Origin: Sipunculus nudus
Taxonomy: Eukaryota > Annelida > Sipuncula > Golfingiida > Sipunculidae
Assembly: GCA_026874595.1 (NCBI GenBank)
Contig: CM049322.1
Span: 57,412,386 to 57,476,385 of the forward strand
Direction: 5' to 3'
DNA: 64,000 nucleotides
The position numbers were made by a program, and so were the translations under genes. Of the stretch, positions 34,370 to 48,060 are shown one piece after another (within the stretch, counting starts at the first letter, position 1; each line of letters opens with the position of its first letter). The notes beneath the pieces were generated by a model. It made no database searches. It saw only the letters and a program-made list of their open reading frames with translations, and was not told the origin of the DNA.

Positions 34370-35638
34370 ATGAATCTACTGAATAGCCTGCCAACAGGAG
34401 TTGATGACCACATCTATATTGAGGCGGAATATAGTACTGAGATGAAATTTTACTGTTTTGCAGCCATAACTCCTCAGCAAACTAAGGAACTTATTAGTAG
34501 CCTTGCTACTAAGAGCTGTGAGCTGGACCCGTTTCCTACTCATCTCCTTAAATCAAACATTTAGGATTTAATTCCTATTATTTGTCTAACAGTCAACAGA
34601 ACACTGAGTTAAGGAATGTTCCCTGAAGATCTCAAAGTAGCTATAGTGCACCCTCTTCTGAAGAAGGCTAGATTAAACACTGATGAACACAAAAATTTTA
34701 GACCTGTTTCAAATTTACCATTTCTTGGTAAAATAATTGAAAAAGCGGCCTGTAATCAGATTATATCGCATGCCAAGAAAACTGGAAATATGGAGAAATA
34801 TCATTCAGCATATACCAGGAATAGGAGTACTGAGACGGCTCTCTTGGATGTGATGAACAATGTTTACCAGGAAGTAGATACAGGAAGGGTGGTCTGTCTT
34901 ATTATGCTGGACTTATCAGCCGCTTTTGACACTGTGATTCACGACTTGTTGCTAAATCGTCTGAAATATCGGTTTGGAGTATCAGGTACTGTTCTCTCAT
35001 GGTTGAGGTCATACCTTACTAATAGAAAACAAAAAGTGGTTATAAACGGATTGTTTTCATGGGAGGAGTTTATTAAGTACGGGGTACCGCAGGGTTCGAT
35101 TCTGGGCCCTTTTCTTTTTACACTTTTCATCACTTCCCTAGAGGATATCTGCAGGAAATATGATGTAAACTTTCATGGATACGCGGACGATCAGCAGTTA
35201 TACTTTGCATTTGATCCGAAGGACAAAATAATCATTCGTGAGACTGTTCCTAGATTAGAAGAGTGTATATCATCCATTAGATCATGGATGAGGGTAAACA
35301 GACTTAAATTGAACGAAGACAAGACTTAAGTTATTATGATTGGTACCATATATATCCTCATATATGTCCTCATATCTCATGTTCAAACGACTGTGTAGAG
35401 TGAAACACTATATAGATACAGATACAAGGAAAGTTTTAGCTCAAGCATTAGTCGTGAGTAGGGACGATTATTGCAACAGTCTACTCGTTGGTGCGTCCCA
35501 GAAAGAATTGAACCGTTTGCAGTGTATTCAGAATATGTGTGCTCGCCTTGTAACAGGTCTAAGAAAGCATGACCACATCTCGCCCTCGCTGAAAGCCCTT
35601 CACTGGCTGAAAATTCCATACAGAATTAAACATTAGAT
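34370..35638 (+). pseudogene. LINE reverse transcriptase and C-terminal region, with nonsense codons
   Basis: RT blocks in order: VHPLLKK and FRPVSNLPFLGKIIEK; DLSAAFDTVIHD, which holds the first catalytic aspartate; GVPQGSILGPFLFTLFI; and FHGYADDQQLY, the YADD catalytic site. The longest open piece is 34616-35329. It is preceded by stops at 34561-34563 and in the LS*GMFPE segment, and followed by a TAA in KLNEDKT*. About 40-60 residues are missing before the C-terminal domain (35340-35636). The catalytic residues remain, but the frame is broken several times, so it is not functional as found. Confidence 0.75.
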
Positions 35639-35955
35639 TCTAGCATTAACTTTTAAGTGTATTAAGGGAGCAGCACCAGAATATCTGATTGAAGCTCTTA
35701 AATTAAATTATAATAAACGGTTAAGATCAGCCACAGCTGGCAAGTTACCGATCCCTGCCAGGTGTAATTTGTCTTTAACTCTACACGGTTGTTTTTTAAT
35801 AGGTAGCTCCTAGGCTTTAAAATGCTTAACCTCAGAACCTAAGAAACACAGATTATTAATTAAACTCTGTAATGACTGTTAAGCGCCTTTGACTATTAGA
35901 GTATAAAAGTGTGCTATATTAAGTGATAATTGTAATTGATAATTGTAATTAATTA

Positions 35956-36040
35956 TAAGATAATCCCGTTACAAGATCATGCTAAAAACAAAACCATTAA
36001 AATAACAGGACCCCCTCAATAACATGACCATCCCGCTTAC
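35956..36040. repeat. Continuation of the minisatellite split by the LINE
   Basis: Short motifs such as aataacaggaccccctcaa and catgaccatcccgc match the array at 31085-32455. Confidence 0.7.
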
Positions 36041-39000
36041 GTCTGGCCACGTGACGTACGGAAGACATTTTTTTCCCGTAGAAACTGTGTGTATGGGATT
36101 TGATTGGTTGGCTTTTTAGGCAAGATGATTTCCATGAATTTGTTAGGGATTTAAACGAACTGTTTTAAGAACAGTATATATATAAAACAACAGAAAATAC
36201 CTTAAATATGAAATATGTCCTCTATTGAGTCTCATTATGAATATAATATTCTCCCCTCTCAACACATTTTTTTCTGATTTTCTATTTTTATTTTCTAATG
36301 CCAAATAAAGGTCATCACGTGAGACTCGGACCCCATAAACGTAGATACACGTAAACCTAAAACCCGAATTAAGCAAAAATGCGATTAAAGTTAAGTTTAT
36401 AAACTACGCATCAATTTTAAGTGATGCAAAAGTGATTTTAGTTTTTCTGTATGTTTTTACTGACTGTTCCTATAGTGATGAACCATGTCTAAGTGTATCA
36501 TGTGAACAGGTAACGGTAATGTGGTAATTTTGATGTTTCCTACAATCCTTATCTGGCCTTAATGATATAAAACTTCTAGCAAGTGAAATTACCAATATTG
36601 TATTACCTCTGTTCAATGTCATTTCCCTGTTGAATCAATTCCGTAATACCACTGGTCATTATTCAATGCATTTTTTGTTTGATATTGTACACAAGGAAAT
36701 TATGTGAGATGTGTGCTGTCAAAATAATGATTCATTTTAAACCAAGTGCACACTATCACACCAGAGGAAATTAAATCAAGGAGCAGTCTACCACCATATG
36801 TTTAAACTAGTATGACACTGATGTTAAGGTTAAGAAAAATAAACCTTTTAAATGATAAGGGTCAGCAAACTAGATACTATAATACCCAAGAAAAATTGAC
36901 ACCCAAAGAGCCCATGGTACATATGGAAGTTTCGGTAATCGCTGGCAAACATACAATCATTGTTGCCTAGCTCAAGTATAATATTTAATAAACGAGCTAC
37001 CGCCCCAGGGATTGCACAGTATTCTTGGGAAATTCCACGTATACATTGTACACGTGAACTGGGTTGAGTGTATATAGTCGATGGGATCGACATCCTGTAT
37101 ATAGCTGGAAAGAAATTCGATCAAATTATAACGCACTGGTTAACCTGTGTTGACATTATTGTAAGTAATTGACATGCACAGGGACGTTTTTATGTGTGGT
37201 ATATTTGTACGTAATTCGGGGTGATTATTCCCTCCGGCAATTTAAGACTAAGATATATATGAAAACCAACCCACTGAAAGATCAAGCTACCTTCATTACT
37301 TTCAGTAGGTGAAATTAGGGCCGGCATCTTAAGAAAAGTGCAGACCAATGATTGACGTGGGATTATTTATGAAATGTAAAAATCTGTCAGACACCAGGGT
37401 CTCAAGATCTACTTATTCACCGAACCGGGCTAAGTGGCAACCCATTAGCAAACAGGCAGTGCAGGGGTATCGCGTTTTCCCGAAGTTTCTAAAAAGACCT
37501 GTCACGGGCGAGATATGTCATGCTTGGCTCTCACAGTCATTGGGGTCTTAGTAAAACGGCATAGCGTGCCGTACTGGAAACGAAGTGCTTCACTTAACTA
37601 CATTTAAATTCAAACTTCTTATTTAACATAGGTCTTTCAAAAGCTCAAATAATCCTAGGCACTCTCCATGGCTTGGAAGGTTGCGTTATTGAGTACTTCT
37701 TAAAGGTGGAGTAAACCAGAGAAACCGGCGTAAAGCCCCGACCTTTGACGGGTCTTTCCAAGCTACTCTAAAAGCCACGTGATTAAAATCTTGTATAGGA
37801 GAAGGAGCCTCACACTTCTCAACTCTCCGGGCCACATTTCGCTTTTATTTACTAAATAATCTAATTGACCATTCATATGCAAATGATAGGTGTTGGATGT
37901 TTGTTGCGAATGTTTGTTGTAAATCTGACCTGCTGACAACAGACAAAATGTTTTATTGGAAAATGAAAACATGTCACTCCTTATATTATATTTCAAATTG
38001 TATTTCTATATTTATTTTAAAGTAAATTTGTATGCATGAATTTGACATTAAAATTCCCCCGGTACGTAAAAGTACGTAATTCAAGTTAACTAAAAGGGAA
38101 TTAATATAAAACTGACGAAACAATTCCTTACTTGGGCATAGCCCTAAATACTCATTATTTAGATGAAACTTAAATATTATATAATCAGATTGATAGGTTA
38201 TTGATCGAATATCGCATCACCAGATTTTTTATAAGCATGACAGGAGGTCATAACTTCACGATATAGTGTTAATCCCCCGAGCAGCAAGTCCCTACTACAG
38301 TCATGATAAAGCAAACACAACGCAACATTTATTTTGAGCAGGGATTCCATATATACGGTCACGTTTACGTATATGCCGTAAGAATGATTTCCAGGAAATG
38401 CTCGTGGGATGGGCACCAGCAACATCTGTGGTCCTAGACTGGTTTCCCGCGCTTTTATAAGCGAGCTGTTACCATTTTCAGCTTAGTTCGTCTAGTTGTC
38501 TTATGAGAATTGCAGCAAAAAAAAAAAAAAAGAAAAATAGTTCAGAACAGATTTTGGTGGAATAATTTGGACGCTCGGAGTATCACCTAAGGAAAAACCC
38601 ATTAAGTTTTGTTGGTAAGCTGCATCACTATTAATACATATAATACCAAGGATTCTATTCCATGTATTACTTAATAAAGATTCACTGGGGCGGCTTTGGT
38701 TTGAGGTGACTTGGGATAGGGTTATTGAACCGTGATAGATGTGCACACATACGTCAGATCTGTGCGGAGGTTTGTGGTCTCTGACTACTTGAATTGACGA
38801 TGAAAACATATATACAGTATGACTTTACTCTAAAAGCGAGGAGAACAGTTGATCGAAGGCGTCATCCAGGGAACCCTTATGGATAATGAAATTAATGACC
38901 ACAACAAGTCTTGTTGCACTATCACCTTGCCTTTACAGCTCTGGAAACAGCTGCATCACGTAAACTTTTCAAGAAAGCAAATGCATACATTTCTATTTAT

Positions 39001-40938
39001 TGAAAATACCGCGTCACTGATAATACACCGCAAAATATATCCACAGGTTTTATCAATTGGTCTTAGACCCGTAGAAGGTTTTCGGCGGCTGAAAAAAGGG
39101 TCGGGGGGCGCCCCCCCCCCCCTCTATGCCCTTCCGCTACTAATGAGGTATGCATATTCCCTTTTCATTCTTTATTATCAGCTTTCTTGCCATATGCAGA
39201 CATTTAATTAATCTTTCACATATTCCTTGTACCAATCTTTCCTTCATACGTATCACAATAATGATATATTAAATCAATTAGAAATCTTAAAAAATCTGAA
39301 TGCCCTCGCGTTCCATTCCGGTTCGCAAATTTTATCATCAACTCAGGCCAGGTCTTCAAGGTTAGTATGCCGATGTATGAATTTCTTGCATAACCAGTAA
39401 ATTTATCAAAGTTTCAAACAAGTATCAAAGCTGCTTGTCGTAAGTTGAAAGATTTAACATAGACGGGGGAAAATTATACAGTTTTCTCCGAATTAAATAC
39501 GAAAGAAAAATTATATTATTTGACCAAGAAAAAAGACACCATCAAACGACCAGGAATTCTGTATCAATTAGTTACAAATAGATAACATATTTAATATCCA
39601 AATTAAGTTTTCTTAAAGGATATATTGTCATGGATGATGTTCATTGTTCGTTTCGATGTTATGAATGGTTGATAACATGTGTGGACTATTTTTACAAAGA
39701 AGCGTGAAACCGGCGGTGTATCATTTTGTGAGTCGCACAGACCACTGACGTATCTAGCTTTAAACTCATTATAACATCGGTAAGTAAGGACCAATAAGTT
39801 CTTGTATTAACGGATCAGTATACCTGCAACTACATTTATCCAATCCAACAAAGTCAAAACATTCATTTATTTTCAACGGTTTGAGCTTTGAGATTATATA
39901 AAAGAGGCGTTTTTATCCATTTGTGTTTTGACGGATGAGACATCATGAGATATGACATGATATCTAAAGTAAATTGTGTTAATGGTCTGCTTTATCACCA
40001 TTTACAAAATGCAAAGAATTAATATCTGTCAACATTAAATGCAATAAATTGGCAAATCTTATCGTCGTATAGTGTATGTATTCCAAATCATTTAATTAAC
40101 AGTGATTGATTTAATGACGTATTAAATAAATGCAGTATCAGCAATCGCATGTTAACCACAGGTGCATATTACTCCGATTCACCAACTCATCCTTCGCTAG
40201 ATACAAACAAATATAAGCACAAGGCCAGACCATTGACCTTTTGTTAGTTGATATGTTATCCAAATTCTTAGCAAATGACCTACGGTTTTCCCAGTTTACT
40301 ATATACATATGTACTCAATACATTGATTGTTCAGTTGTGCATGGTCCATATTTTTTAATCAATAAAATGTTAAATCTATTTAAATTACATGATTTGTGCA
40401 AATACATATAACTTCTCATGGCCCTTTCCATACCTCAGGGGGTGGCGTTCGTTTATCGGTAATGGTAGAGAAAACTGGTACCCAGAGAGGGACTTTGGAT
40501 CTGCAACTACAAACTATTCCATTAAACATGCCGGATGTCGAACCCCAGAAGGAGCCGAGCATTTTACCCTAGACAGTCCAGGCTCCAATATTATTTTATA
40601 AAAACACACTGATCTGGCACATATCAGTTTTGTTTTGTTATTTTCACCACAATGTTATAAGAGTGATTGCATAGTATCTAACCTGGAAAGCGTGCTGACG
40701 ATGAAACACCGAATGAATTGACACTGTATTAATTATGACATCATTTCCGTAATCTGCTATTGCAAATAATATTTACACTGTTCAGTGCATTACAATTGTT
40801 CATTGATGTTTTGTGTGGAATCATCGAACGATATAAAAAAATGAATTAAACACTGAATTTAGCATGGCTGTTCACATTCACTGTTGTAGGTACATGGGAT
40901 ATACAATGATATGATACGAAGTAAAGTATTGACAATAT

Positions 40939-40939
<1 letters not shown>

Positions 40940-40986
<47 letters not shown>
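40940..40986. repeat. (TA)n microsatellite
   Basis: Uninterrupted TA run. Confidence 0.95.
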
Positions 40987-40988
<2 letters not shown>

Positions 40989-41456
40989 CAGTTAATGTGA
41001 AAAGTCATTCAATTTGTAAATTGTCTAAAATTATCAGGTAATTTACAATTTGCCTGATCCACTCAGGCAATGAATAAAATGTCTGTAATTTTCAGGCATT
41101 AAACAAATTAACTGATACATCAAATATATCATTTGACAAACTGACTGAAAAGTAAAAATGAATGAAATGCTATTGTTATACAATACGTGCATAAAAAATG
41201 CACCTATTAGTTTTTTTTAACTTCTAGCCAAGCAGGTTAAACTTCTAGAGATGTCCAGGAACAGGTTGTATCAAATAATATTTGATTTGACATTTTTTCT
41301 TACCAAGCTTTTTTCGCTTGTAACGCAGGTCCCCTTCCTGTCGATTTATTTCTAGACCAGAAGGTAAATCTCGAAAACTTTCACCTTCCAAGTTGCAGTT
41401 TACTCAGTGAAAGAGATCTGAGCGGCAAGTTGGAAAGTTAGAATTGGAGGAGTATC

Positions 41457-41461
41457 AATAT

Positions 41462-41544
<83 letters not shown>
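41457..41544. repeat. (TA)n microsatellite
   Basis: Long TA run with one taaata interruption near 41474. Confidence 0.95.
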
Positions 41545-41546
<2 letters not shown>

Positions 41547-41923
41547 GAGAATTTATCAGGCCTGTAGCAGTCTTTGGATAGCTTGGAAATATCGCATATG
41601 CTAAGTCAATCAAATGCAAAAATACATATTAATAAAATAAATTGAGTTAGCAGATGTTAGTTGGGAAATAGAAGTCAATCCGTTTTAGAACAATGGGACA
41701 CCTGTAAGACGATAATGTAGACAAGAAGTGGACACTCAATCTTTCAATTTTCTGAAGAAATTGTTGTGTTGAGCTTTGCGAAAATAAAATGACAGAAGTA
41801 ATGAACCACAGGCAAAATAATTACTGAAAATGAGCGTCTCATGAACATAAAATTGAACTATTTCTTGTATTTTGTATATGAAAATACGTAAATGTAATGA
41901 AAAACATAACATTGATATTAATA

Positions 41924-41928
<5 letters not shown>

Positions 41929-41979
<51 letters not shown>
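41929..41979. repeat. (TA)n microsatellite
   Basis: Uninterrupted TA run. Confidence 0.95.
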
Positions 41980-41981
<2 letters not shown>

Positions 41982-42063
41982 CTGTTTTTTTTCTATGTAT
42001 TTATACATTTATATTTACCTGTAAATATGTATGGCCCTATTAGTTAGTGTGTTGAGGAGAAAT

Positions 42064-42318
42064 CTAAACATTCTTGGGACAACCAACACAGATAGCCTCA
42101 TCTCGCGTACTTACGGGGAAGCTCTTGCATTTGGGCGAAGAGTTACAACGAAGGCCGCACTGGGAATTGGTCTGTACAGTTGTTATATCCGAGATACGGT
42201 CATTCTGGTCAAATTGGGAGTCAGCGTTTTTCATCAGATACACTGACCCTTGACCCTTAGTTTCGGTCACCATTGTGTAGTGTAGACACATTTCGACAAT
42301 GATCAAGACACCTGCCAT
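42064..42318 (-). CDS. Signal peptide plus PAN/apple-like domain, putative first exon
   Basis: A minus-strand ATG at 42318 opens a short hydrophobic leader (MAGVLIIVEMCLHYTMV), followed by an extracellular-looking segment with QCGLRCNSSPKCKSF and then ICVGC. The C...C....C..F......C..C spacing is that of a PAN/apple-like module, seen at the N-terminus of many secreted molluscan lectin-like proteins. A perfect gtaagt lies within the frame (donor after 42115), so the exon may stop there; alternatively it reads on to a weak gt near 42068. No downstream exon on the minus strand could be identified nearby. A secreted role is inferred. Confidence 0.5.
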   Translation of the reverse strand: MAGVLIIVEMCLHYTMVTETKGQGSVYLMKNADSQFDQNDRISDITTVQTNSQCGLRCNSSPKCKSFPVSTRDEAICVGCPKNV

Positions 42319-45300
42319 GGTTGTTCCCTGAAAATATAGTTAGCTATTAATAAATGATATCAATGGTGATTCACGGTTTCCAGAAACGATTGAATGAAAA
42401 ACATAACAAACAAAATCAATAATAAAAATCTCTCTCCAGCCGGAAGTGTCCTAGTTGAAACTGACTTTAAGTCTTGCTGATAAGTCATGATGAAATATGG
42501 TCACGCAAAATACATGTCTGATCCCTTCAAATATTATTCTGACAAGTTACCTTTGATGGATCGTTTGTTTTCTTTGCAATCTTTTAGGATATGACATAGG
42601 CGTGTCCACCTAATACAAGTTATGGTTAATGTCATGAAAGATCATTTTTCCCCAGCCTTCAGTCTAAAACAAAATACTAGGGTAAATGTAAAAGCTAATA
42701 AATTAAAATTATGACGACGAAAACGGAGACATGTCGTTACTACGTTGAATTTGAAAAATAAAATGATCACCGTCGCTTCTTTGCTTGTAGATACATTTAA
42801 TTGTGCCATATTACAAACTCATATTTTTTTCCTTTGTGTTCTACGTGACTGTCAGGGAAACGTATCAATAGAATTGCTGTATGTTTTTATTACGTCTGTT
42901 TCGTGTTACTTATTGATATGTGTCGGGGTGAAACCGTTTATCAAACGTCCTTTTACCTTGCCAAAATTGATTCTGACATCCATGGACACATTAAATATGG
43001 TAACGCACGCTTTACTCTCGTCCTGTGACTATCTTAAAATATTTTGCCCCTTTTGACGCATAATCCTCCATAATCCTTGCATTATCCCCCGACGCAATCA
43101 TCATCTAAAAGGCTGATTGCAGCTTTACAGAAAAAGGTATAATTTTTAGGAAAGTGCAAACAAACGGACATTTTGGTGGTAAGACCTAATTATAAGTACA
43201 GTTCAGACTTCATTTTTAAATAAAAACAAATAGTTTTACAATAGTCGATGTTAGTTAATGTTAATAACTGAAAGAAAGGTGTAACTCTTCCCCAGTTTGT
43301 CGCCGCCATTTTTGTTCCTGTGCGAATTGATTGGTCCACCAACGAAAGTATTTTAGACTTTAAAAACATATCACAAAAACAAAAACATCTACAATTGAGT
43401 TTTGTACACATACCATTAATTAGTGGTTAGTCAGCCAGCCATGCTGTCTACAAGATGTGCGCCCTATACGACCAGACTGTAATACATAATAAAACAATAT
43501 TATAAAATACTCATTATTGCTTCAGATATCGCAGCAAACTCCGTCAATGTTAACGACTCACCTGGGTGTCACATGAAAAAACGAATCGATTCGCAGGTTA
43601 ATAAACAATAACAGTTTATTCACATTATCGGTCTTTAATCATAATGATTCAACTCATTTGCACTGGAAAACACTGGAAGTTGCAAGGAGTTTCCCGGCAA
43701 GGGGAATACAAAAAAAATCACCAAAAAGGTGATTAATACACCCCTTGTATGGGCGTATCCGCAATTTGTTCTCATCTACGTTAGTCTCAAAGTAGTCCGA
43801 CTGTAGTTTGCTTTGTAAAAAGACTTAACCAGTTTACACAACACAACTACAGTTTGCTGTCCATACTTAGTTCGTAATCTGATTCAGGCATGCAACTGAG
43901 CGCTTCCTCGCGCAACGCATACTGGAGCAACATCAGTGCAACATGGGTATAGCGTCATATCGACCAGAGTGTCATTACATCTAAGTCTGAGGAATGCATT
44001 ATAAGGCCTAATGAAAATGCAAATATTGTCGTCATTTCTGAGAACGACAGGTACACTGTCAATCAAAATAAACCAAACCAATCGTTAGCATTTTTTGTGT
44101 ACTTTCTAACAATACCAAACATAAGCGAGAAAAGGTTCAGCATGTTTGTTGAATTTAAGACCGCATGAACACAAATATGATCGTACGGGTTACAGGACGC
44201 AGGCAGCTTGCAGGCGATACAGGAAATGACCCATGTTCATGGAGACGGTGTTTCAGTTTGGGTTGGGAGCTTACTTGTATATTATTGTGTTAATTCATTA
44301 TTCTTGGAATAATATTGAGATAATGGACCGTTTACCGCAATATGAATGGAACCTGATGCAAGAACACTGCGATGCATTCCTCGGTATCACTTGTGTCACA
44401 ACTCGAGTAGGCTTACCAGCCCAATTATCCGATTGCCTACAGAGTTGGATTGTCACGGCTAACATGGGTAGTGATCGATGCCGTTCGCTGAAACTGGACT
44501 CATTCGGACTAGAAGCGGGGTTACATGACACGCATTAGAAACCGGTTTACTGTTAATCAGCCAAAGTAAAGCGGACTTCTGTAGACAGCCTTTCAAGGAA
44601 ACTACAGTAAACTGAACTGATATGGATTAATGTCCTGGTGCTGACAGAGTAAACCGATTCACAATCCGGACATTTGTAAGTACGTTTACGGCCTATGTCT
44701 TATGTCCACTGACCTAATTAAGTTTAAGTGAATTTTGTTTATAAATAAAAGTTTTGTGACAAATTATACTGATTAGGTTTCTATTGACTCATCAAAAGAG
44801 GTCATACCCTTGCTAGGTTATCGCATCGACACCATAATGTAGTCTGATAACCTCTGACCCCAATACCTATGCATCGACTTTGCATGATAATAGAACGTAG
44901 TTGAGGTAAAATATTGTCAAATATGTCAATTGGGAGTAGATTTGGTGAGTTAAGTAGAAACCATTCAAAGCCTCGATAAGTTATCGCAGGGACAATTAAA
45001 ATTATCAGAAGAACGAACAATGGGTATAATGTTATACGTCCTGTCATGGGCGTAATTACAGTTTGCATCTCGGCATTGTCCCAAATAATGATAAGACCTT
45101 GTTTCACTGAACTATCGTCACTAAGAAATTGAGCAATGAATCCTAAAATTAACCCTAGTAATTCACGTGGCCTGTGACCTTGACCTTTTTGCGTACTGAC
45201 CCCAACATCATAAGGGAAACATCTCAACTCCCAGATAATACACAAAAGAAATATGAATGTAATAGGGCGAACTCCGGTTCAACATGTATGCCTTCATAAA

Positions 45301-47280
45301 TTACTTTGGTGTGTGACCTTGACATTTGACCTATTGACCCCAACATTATAGAGGGGATCCGTAACGCCCCATACAATGCATATTTGACATATAAAAACAA
45401 TATGATCAGTGGTTGTCTAGCTTAATAGAGAGTTAATCTTTTACGCAAGCTGTCAACGGACGAAGCTGACGCTGGCGCGGACTTTGCCGAGGATTTTGTG
45501 TGAGCTATACTGAACATCAATTAGGTAATTAATGGGTAATTTTCCCATTGCAAAACTATTTGGTGGGGATTTGCGTTCATAGAGTTTATATTTGTTTCAC
45601 GTATTTGTTAGGATTAATTTCCATATCTTTTCAAGTTCAGTATTCAATTCAAACGGCACTTTTATCAAGCAAGAGAAACTTTGTATGTTATTGTAAATAT
45701 CAACAAGAAATACATCTGAAGAAATCACTAAAAAGTTGTGACACTTGAAAATTAGAGACAACTATCCACAAAACCAATTTTTTTTCATCAACGTCTCAAT
45801 TTTATTTGGTTTTAATTTTATTAAGTCTTCCTCAGGTAGGGACTATGGTGGTAATATTCAAATTTGCAATCAGACGTCCAGTTTAGATACACGTTCATAT
45901 CAAGAAAACATTCCAAAAAGTTTGTGAGCAATGATTTGTAAAGTATATTATATAAGGCAAACTCTTGAGAGAGCCACTTCAAATAAGTTTGTGCCACTTC
46001 ATATATATACATGGTATAGTACACTTAGAGGAATGTCAAATAGTAATCAATAAGATTTCAGTCTTCAGTCTTCCGTCATTATGATTGCATGTTACCCCTA
46101 CACAGTGACTGCCTTATTTCATCAAGTACACCACCGTACACACGGATGACTGGCGACGTCTATGTAAGTGACATGCTTATCCTCAGGATAATAGCTTAAC
46201 CTTTACTCCTTTAATCCAAACCGACTTATTATTTTCCTGATCGAAATCCAAATTATTCTTGTGAAGTTCTAAACCATCATGTAGTTGTACTTCCATCCAA
46301 TGTAGTTTAATGGAAACAGTTTGAAGTTGCCAGATAAGGCTGACTGTAAGCATATGATAAAATTACAATCTTTATCCAACAGGATATGAATAATATATAA
46401 CGTCGACGTACCCTGGCGTGTATTAAGGCGGATATCTGTGTCTTCACTGACAAAAAACTGACACTGTAGGTCAACTACGCTGACCGTTTAAGGTCCCTTT
46501 TTTCTATATATTATATATTTTGGGTGTGTCGAAAGGACAGTCCTATGGCAGCTTTGGTGCATGGATTTCACATATGTATGCATGTATATATGTATATATG
46601 TATGTATGTATGTATGTATGTGTTACTGGCATAGGCCGTATGTCAGTCAAGCTCATGTTGCTGTTTATATATTGTGTTTTAAGGACAATACTACGTTACA
46701 AATGTTAGTGTTGCATGATTTACTTCAGTTGTCGCCACTAATGTGCGAGTTGTATGGAATACACATGTTTTGTAGTAGTGCAGGGGCAAGTGTTCCAAAT
46801 ACAGGCCGATCTGGCACCATATGCTAATTTAGAATACTATACGTATAAGTGGTCCTTAGTTTGCAAGGTTTCCAAAAAAAAGTTTGGTGAACATATTCTG
46901 TTGATATTAAGGTCATTTCGAGGTCATTATATGCAATTATCTAATTTTGCAAGAAGTGTAATGATGTTGTAATAAGGTGACACACATGAATGCGTTTAAT
47001 TTGCTAGTGAAGAAATAATCATGTGACATTTTCATTTTACATTTATTATTTGTAGGTTAGAAAGAAATATATAATACTTCAAGCTCATTAAAGGTCAACA
47101 TTCATATTTTAATGTTTGTCTCAAACTGGCGCAGGGGTCAGAGAAGCAAGAACTAATGAACGTCCGTCTAACCGTCCATCGGACCATTTGTCATACCGAA
47201 TGAAGCATTGTCAGCGCAGTAAAATGAAAAAAAAAATTTCATCTAACCACCATACTCATACCATTGATGCGCCATTTAAG
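42319..47280. other. Unannotated DNA with dispersed 'gaccttgacc' sequence
   Basis: No exon could be supported. Around 45165-45340 there are two copies of a tgtgaccttgac...ttgaccccaacat...ata block, similar to common dispersed molluscan repeats. The 147-codon minus-strand frame at 44802-45245 runs into this repeat and has no recognised domain. A TATG run lies at 46575-46622. Confidence 0.45.
46575..46622. repeat. (TATG)n-type microsatellite
   Basis: TATG/TATA tetranucleotides with a few interruptions. Confidence 0.9.
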
Positions 47281-48060
47281 GTCAATGCCACGATCAAAAT
47301 TGGTGACCTTGAAGCATTTTTCATGGTCTAAGAGGCGATCTTGCTTAAATGAATTTAGCCAAGTAACTTGTACAAAATTTAATGTAGAGTCACCATTCTC
47401 ACAACATTGATGTACTACATAGAGGGTAACGAGAATTACATTATGTATAACCTTGAACCATATTTCAAGGTCACAGAGGTGATATTGCTAAAAGAATGTT
47501 AGTGAAATAACATAAGTAATTCGTGGCAAAGTTAACATACTTACACAATTGATGAACCACATTAAGGTCTATGTAAAGCTGAAACCTGGAAGACCTTGAC
47601 ACATTTTCAAGGTCACAGAAGCATTAAGGCAAAAATGATGTTAGTTCTATAACTTAAATCAGATTTAAGGCACAAGAAACGAACTTCCTCATGATTGTTG
47701 CACCATTAAAGGGCCGGCTAAAGTTTAAATTTGGACGACCTTGACGCATATGTAGAGGTGACAGAGGCGATTACGCTAAACCATGTTAAATAAAAAATTT
47801 AAATATAATTTATTGCACCGTAGACATACACGAATAATGAACCATATAAAGGGCTGGCTAAAAATTGAATATGATTGACTTTGACGCATTTTTCAAGGAC
47901 TAAGAGGAGATGTTGCTATAATGATGTCAGGGCAATAACATGTGAGGAGTCAGAGGCGCAGTCAACATAGTCGTTTGAGTGATTCACTGTATAAAGGGCA
48001 GGTAAACTTTGGATGACCTTCACACATTTATCAAGGTCAAAGAGGCACAGTTGGCACACG
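47281..48060. repeat. Degenerate ~142-bp tandem repeat, six copies
   Basis: The block gaccttga-NNNN-ttttcaaggtcacagaggNgat-ttgctaaa recurs near 47307, 47450, 47592, 47740, 47877 and 48017. Spacings are about 143, 142, 148, 137 and 140 bp. Copies are strongly diverged, so the array is old. Each copy has an inverted GACCTTGA/TCAAGGTC pair, clearest at 47592-47614. Confidence 0.75.

Larger units (their letters stand above)
32461..35955 (+). mobile_element. Decayed L2/CR1-type LINE inserted in a minisatellite
   Basis: A non-LTR retrotransposon in plus orientation. From 5' to 3' it has a short 5' segment, an AP-type endonuclease, a linker, a reverse transcriptase, the C-terminal conserved region (DYCNSLL, RLQCIQN, RLVTG, HDHISP, LHWL) and a 3' end of ttgataattgtaat-like short repeats (about 35922-35955). 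A microsatellite-like 3' end rather than poly(A) is typical of L2/CR1 elements. The same minisatellite flanks both sides. Internal deletions, nonsense codons and an insertion at about 34036-34367 make it non-autonomous. ORF1 was not recognised. Confidence 0.8.
36041..42063. other. Unannotated DNA with TA microsatellites
   Basis: About 6 kb with no exon I can support. TA runs occur at 40940-40986, 41457-41544 and 41929-41979, with a poly-A at 38517-38531 and a poly-C at 39112-39122. It could be intron of the minus-strand gene that begins at 42318. Confidence 0.5.

Noticed and set aside
44802-45245. 147-codon minus-strand frame with a hydrophobic segment
   Set aside because: Part is a dispersed 'gaccttgac' repeat; there is no recognised domain and no convincing exon borders.
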